Positions 61,232 through 64,000 of a stretch of DNA of 64,000 bases are shown here, piece after piece; within the stretch, counting starts at the first letter, position 1; each line of letters begins with the position of its first letter. Where the stretch lies: NCBI RefSeq assembly GCF_014651875.1, contig NZ_BMXS01000001.1:310001-374000 (forward strand), read 5' to 3'. Source of the stretch: Litchfieldella qijiaojingensis (GTDB taxonomy: Bacteria; Pseudomonadota; Gammaproteobacteria; Pseudomonadales; Halomonadaceae). Below the pieces are notes generated by a model. That model was not told the DNA's origin. It saw only the letters and a program-made list of their open reading frames with translations, and ran no database searches. The translations under genes and the position numbers were made by a program.

Positions 61232-61266
61232 GACATTCTCCTGACGTTATAGGGAATCAACCAAGC

Positions 61267-61461
61267 TTAGAGATTCGGCAACATGCGCTGAATCAATGCC
61301 TTGTCGGCGTCGTGGATCTGCTTCATCCCACGAAGATGACGCTTACGCTTGGTGGACTTCTTGGTCAGGATGTGGCTACGGAAAGACTGCTTGTGCTTGA
61401 AGCCATGAGCCGTCTTCTTGAAGCGCTTGGCAGCGCCGCTGTTACTCTTGATTTTCGGCAT
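61267..61461 (-). CDS. rpmI: 50S ribosomal protein L35
   Basis: L35 of 64 residues starts [17 protein letters not shown] and ends [11 protein letters not shown]. The start at 61461 follows ggag. It sits between infC and rplT as usual. Confidence 0.96.
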   Translation of the reverse strand: MPKIKSNSGAAKRFKKTAHGFKHKQSFRSHILTKKSTKRKRHLRGMKQIHDADKALIQRMLPNL

Positions 61462-61555
61462 GAGGGAAAACTCCACTCGGTGTTTTTCAGAAAACCCAAG
61501 GCCGATAGCCGCCAGCCCTTCGGTACCGGCGACTACCCGTTAGCCTGCCTTTGGA

Positions 61556-62095
61556 TCACTTCTTCTTGGGGGCAAGGATCATGATCATCTGGCGTCCTTC
61601 CATCTTGGGGAAGGACTCCACGGTGGCTATCTCTTCAAGGTCTGCGGCAACCCGTTCCATCAACCGACGGCCGATGTCCTGGTGTGCCATCTCGCGACCG
61701 CGAAAACGTAGCGTCACCTTGCCCTTGTCGCCACCTTCGAGGAATCGTATCAGGTTCTTGAGCTTCACCTGATAGTCCCCCTCGTCGGTGCCAGGCCGGA
61801 ATTTGACTTCCTTGACCTGGATCTGCTTCTGCTTCTTCTTCTGAGCAGCCTTCTGCTTCTTCTGCTCGAAGACGAATTTGCCATAATCCATGATCTTGCA
61901 GACCACGGGATCGGCATTGGAAATCTGCACGAGATCCATACCAGCGGCTTCGGCCTGCTCCAGCGCCTCACGCGTCGAGACGATACCTAGCTGCTCGCCG
62001 TCGCTGCCTATTAGACGAACTTCGTCTTCACTGATACGGTCGTTCATTGGTGGGCGCTTGTCTTGTGGACGCCCGCGCTGATTGTTCCGCTTGAT
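61556..62095 (-). CDS. infC: Translation initiation factor IF-3, start codon AUC
   Basis: IF-3 of 179 residues has an N-terminal domain beginning IKRNNQRG, the linker rich in Lys/Gln ([15 protein letters not shown]) and the C-terminal domain with [13 protein letters not shown]. No ATG, GTG or TTG gives the full N-terminus: the frame has ATC at 62095, eight bases after cggag, where relatives use AUU. The ATG at 62047 would remove 16 residues. The rare codon is the basis of IF-3 self-repression in E. coli. It follows thrS. Confidence 0.93.
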   Translation of the reverse strand: MKRNNQRGRPQDKRPPMNDRISEDEVRLIGSDGEQLGIVSTREALEQAEAAGMDLVQISNADPVVCKIMDYGKFVFEQKKQKAAQKKKQKQIQVKEVKFRPGTDEGDYQVKLKNLIRFLEGGDKGKVTLRFRGREMAHQDIGRRLMERVAADLEEIATVESFPKMEGRQMIMILAPKKK

Positions 62096-62129
62096 CGTTA
62101 CATCTCCGTTCTGGCAATTGACGTTACCG

Positions 62130-64000
62130 TCACACCCGCTCCGCCTGGAGCCTGGCAATCAGCTCATCGACCTGCATGCTGCCCAGGTCTTCGCCGCTTC
62201 GAGTGCGCACGGCAACAGCGTCGGATTCGACCTCCTTATCTCCCACCACCAGGAGATAGGGAACTTTCTGCAACGTATGTTCCCGAATTTTAAAGCCGAT
62301 CTTCTCATTCCTCAAGTCCGCCTTGACGCGCAGCCCGATTTTCTGCAGCCGTTGCGTCAATGCCTGGGCATACTTGCGCTGAGCATCGGTAATGGTCATC
62401 ACCACAGCCTGCTGGGGAGCCAGCCAAAGCGGCATGGCACCAGCGTAGTGCTCAATCAAGATACCGATGAAACGCTCGAAGGAGCCCAGGATGGCGCGAT
62501 GCAGCATGACCGGCTCCTTGCGCGCACCGTCCTCGTCGACGAACTGGGCGCCCAGACGGCCCGGCAAGTTGAAGTCGAGCTGCAGGGTACCACACTGCCA
62601 CACCCGGTTGAGGCAATCACGCAAGGCGAACTCTATCTTGGGACCATAAAACGCTCCTTCGCCCGGCTGCAACTCCCACTCGAGGCCAGTGGCATTCAGC
62701 GCCGCCTCCAGACCCGCCTCGGCACGATCCCACAACGCGGCCTCGCCCATGAAACCATCAGGGCGCGTCGACAGCTTGAGCTCGACATCCTCGAAGCCGA
62801 GTTCCCGGTAGACCTGCAACGTCAGCGCGATAAACGCCTCGGCTTCCGACTGAATCTGCCCTTCGGTACAGAAGATATGGGCGTCATCCTGAGTGAAGCT
62901 ACGCACCCGCATCAAACCGTGCAGAGCCCCGGACGGCTCGTTGCGGTGGCAGCTACCGAACTCGGCCAGGCGCAGCGGCAGGTCACGATAGCTCTTCAAT
63001 CCTTGATTGAAGACCTGGACATGACAGGGGCAGTTCATCGGCTTGATGGCATACTCGTGCTTTTCCGACTCAGTGATGAACATCAGCTCGCTGTAGTGCC
63101 CCCAATGGCCGGACTTCTTCCACAGCGACAAATCCACCACCTGGGGCGTCTTGATCTCCTGATAACCGTGCTCGCGCTGCACCTGGCGCATGTACTGTTC
63201 CACCACCTGGTAAAGAGTCCAGCCATTGGGATGCCAGAATACCATGCCTGGCGCCTCCTCCTGCAGGTGGAAGAGATCCATTCGCTTGGCCAGCTTGCGA
63301 TGATCGCGCTTTTCGGCTTCCTCGAGATGCTTGAGGTAGCCCTTGAGCTGCTTCTTGTCCGCCCAGGCCGTACCGTATATGCGCGTCAGCATGGGCTTGT
63401 CTGCATCGCCGCGCCAATACGCACCAGCCAACTTGGTCAGCTTGAAGGCCTTCAGGTGACGTGTATTGGGCACGTGCGGCCCACGACACATGTCGACATA
63501 CTCTTCGTGATGGTAGAGACGAATGGTTTCGCCTTCCGGAATCTCGCGCACGATCTCCTGCTTGTAGGGCTCGTCGCGGTGCAGAAAGGTCAACATTGCC
63601 TGATCGCGGTCGACATACTCGCGAACCACGTCATAACCCCGTTCGATCAGCTCCTTCATGCGCTGTTCGATGGCTTCCAGATCTTCCGGCGTCACCGAGC
63701 GGCCAAAATCGATGTCGTAATAGAAGCCGCCCTCGACCACCGGGCCGATGGCCATCTTGGCCTCGGGATAGAGCTGCTTGACTGCATGACCAATCAGGTG
63801 AGCGCAAGAGTGACGGATGATCTCGAGACCTTCCTCGTCACGCGAGGTGATGATCGCCACGTCGGCATCGTGATCGATGACATCGGTGGCATCCACCAGT
63901 TTTCCATCGATCTTTCCGGCCACGCAGGCCTTGGCCAGGCCAGGGCCGATGGATTCGGCCAGTTCCATGACGGTCAAGGGGGCGTCGAAGTGTCTCTGAC
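62130..64000 (-). CDS. thrS: Threonyl-tRNA synthetase, N-terminus cut by window edge
   Basis: This class II synthetase has a TGS domain (from [15 protein letters not shown]), the editing domain with [14 protein letters not shown] (zinc-like HxxxH), motif 2 in [20 protein letters not shown] and motif 3 near [15 protein letters not shown]. The frame stays open to the window end (QRHFDAP upstream of the TTG at 63977), so about the first ten residues are missing. It leads into infC after 34 bases. Confidence 0.95.
   Translation of the reverse strand, partial: QRHFDAPLTVMELAESIGPGLAKACVAGKIDGKLVDATDVIDHDADVAIITSRDEEGLEIIRHSCAHLIGHAVKQLYPEAKMAIGPVVEGGFYYDIDFGRSVTPEDLEAIEQRMKELIERGYDVVREYVDRDQAMLTFLHRDEPYKQEIVREIPEGETIRLYHHEEYVDMCRGPHVPNTRHLKAFKLTKLAGAYWRGDADKPMLTRIYGTAWADKKQLKGYLKHLEEAEKRDHRKLAKRMDLFHLQEEAPGMVFWHPNGWTLYQVVEQYMRQVQREHGYQEIKTPQVVDLSLWKKSGHWGHYSELMFITESEKHEYAIKPMNCPCHVQVFNQGLKSYRDLPLRLAEFGSCHRNEPSGALHGLMRVRSFTQDDAHIFCTEGQIQSEAEAFIALTLQVYRELGFEDVELKLSTRPDGFMGEAALWDRAEAGLEAALNATGLEWELQPGEGAFYGPKIEFALRDCLNRVWQCGTLQLDFNLPGRLGAQFVDEDGARKEPVMLHRAILGSFERFIGILIEHYAGAMPLWLAPQQAVVMTITDAQRKYAQALTQRLQKIGLRVKADLRNEKIGFKIREHTLQKVPYLLVVGDKEVESDAVAVRTRSGEDLGSMQVDELIARLQAERV

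Overview
The window is a GC-rich chromosomal segment from a gammaproteobacterium. Its gene content and order (mtaD-ubiG-mupP, tolQRAB-pal-cpoB, ybgC-ruvBAC-yebC-aspS, thrS-infC-rpmI-rplT-pheST-ihfA) suggest the Halomonadaceae (Halomonas or a close relative). The genus is an inference from gene order and protein style, not from a marker gene. Most of the window is dense housekeeping DNA. No rRNA, tRNA, CRISPR array, insertion sequence or prophage was recognised. Both edges cut genes: mtaD at the left lacks its N-terminus and thrS at the right lacks about its first ten residues.

Layout. 0-3.5 kb: methylthioadenosine/SAH deaminase, ubiquinone methyltransferase UbiG, a MupP-type HAD phosphatase and a convergent YciK-type dehydrogenase. 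3.5-14 kb, minus strand: the Tol-Pal envelope machine, the RuvABC resolvasome, YebC and AspRS. 14-17.4 kb: an FmdB zinc ribbon, then a plus-strand operon for a hydroxyacid dehydrogenase, a ribokinase and a nucleoside hydrolase. 17.4-31 kb: acylphosphatase, leucine-type dehydrogenase, NadM-Nudix, a LysR regulator, cardiolipin synthase, class I fumarase, UvrB, an OsmC protein with a small HMA-like partner, YgfZ, TatD and RF3. 31-38.5 kb: the RegB/RegA redox two-component pair, a perfect 16-copy heptamer array, 3-hydroxybutyrate dehydrogenase, a HybE-like orphan, an inositol phosphatase, glutaredoxin, a DUF1338-like protein and a frameshifted MFS transporter. 38.6-45 kb: acetoacetyl-CoA synthetase behind a DnaA-box cluster, an acyltransferase, a degenerate LysM/M23 lipoprotein, then a glycosyltransferase and PAP2 phosphatase preceded by a PHO box, and AlkB. 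45-51.7 kb: the glycine module, with gcvT and a Na+/alanine-glycine symporter divergent from gcvH-gcvP across a 515-bp region rich in inverted repeats. 51.8-53.1 kb: a damaged sulfite dehydrogenase/cytochrome c pair. 53-64 kb: LysR, PpnN, a flavodoxin, DUF2788, ihfA, pheTS, rplT, rpmI, infC and thrS.

How the parts work together. The glycine symporter imports glycine and GcvTHP cleaves it, and shared operators could co-regulate both sides. HbdH and acetoacetyl-CoA synthetase together allow 3-hydroxybutyrate use (PHB or ketone-body metabolism). The PAP2 phosphatase could make diacylglycerol for the glycosyltransferase under phosphate limitation, a plausible membrane-lipid remodelling pair. The features most worth follow-up are the PHO-box lipid operon, the glycine intergenic operators, the G-rich heptamer array after regA, the sulfite dehydrogenase/cytochrome deletion scar and the DnaA-box cluster before the acetoacetyl-CoA synthetase gene.
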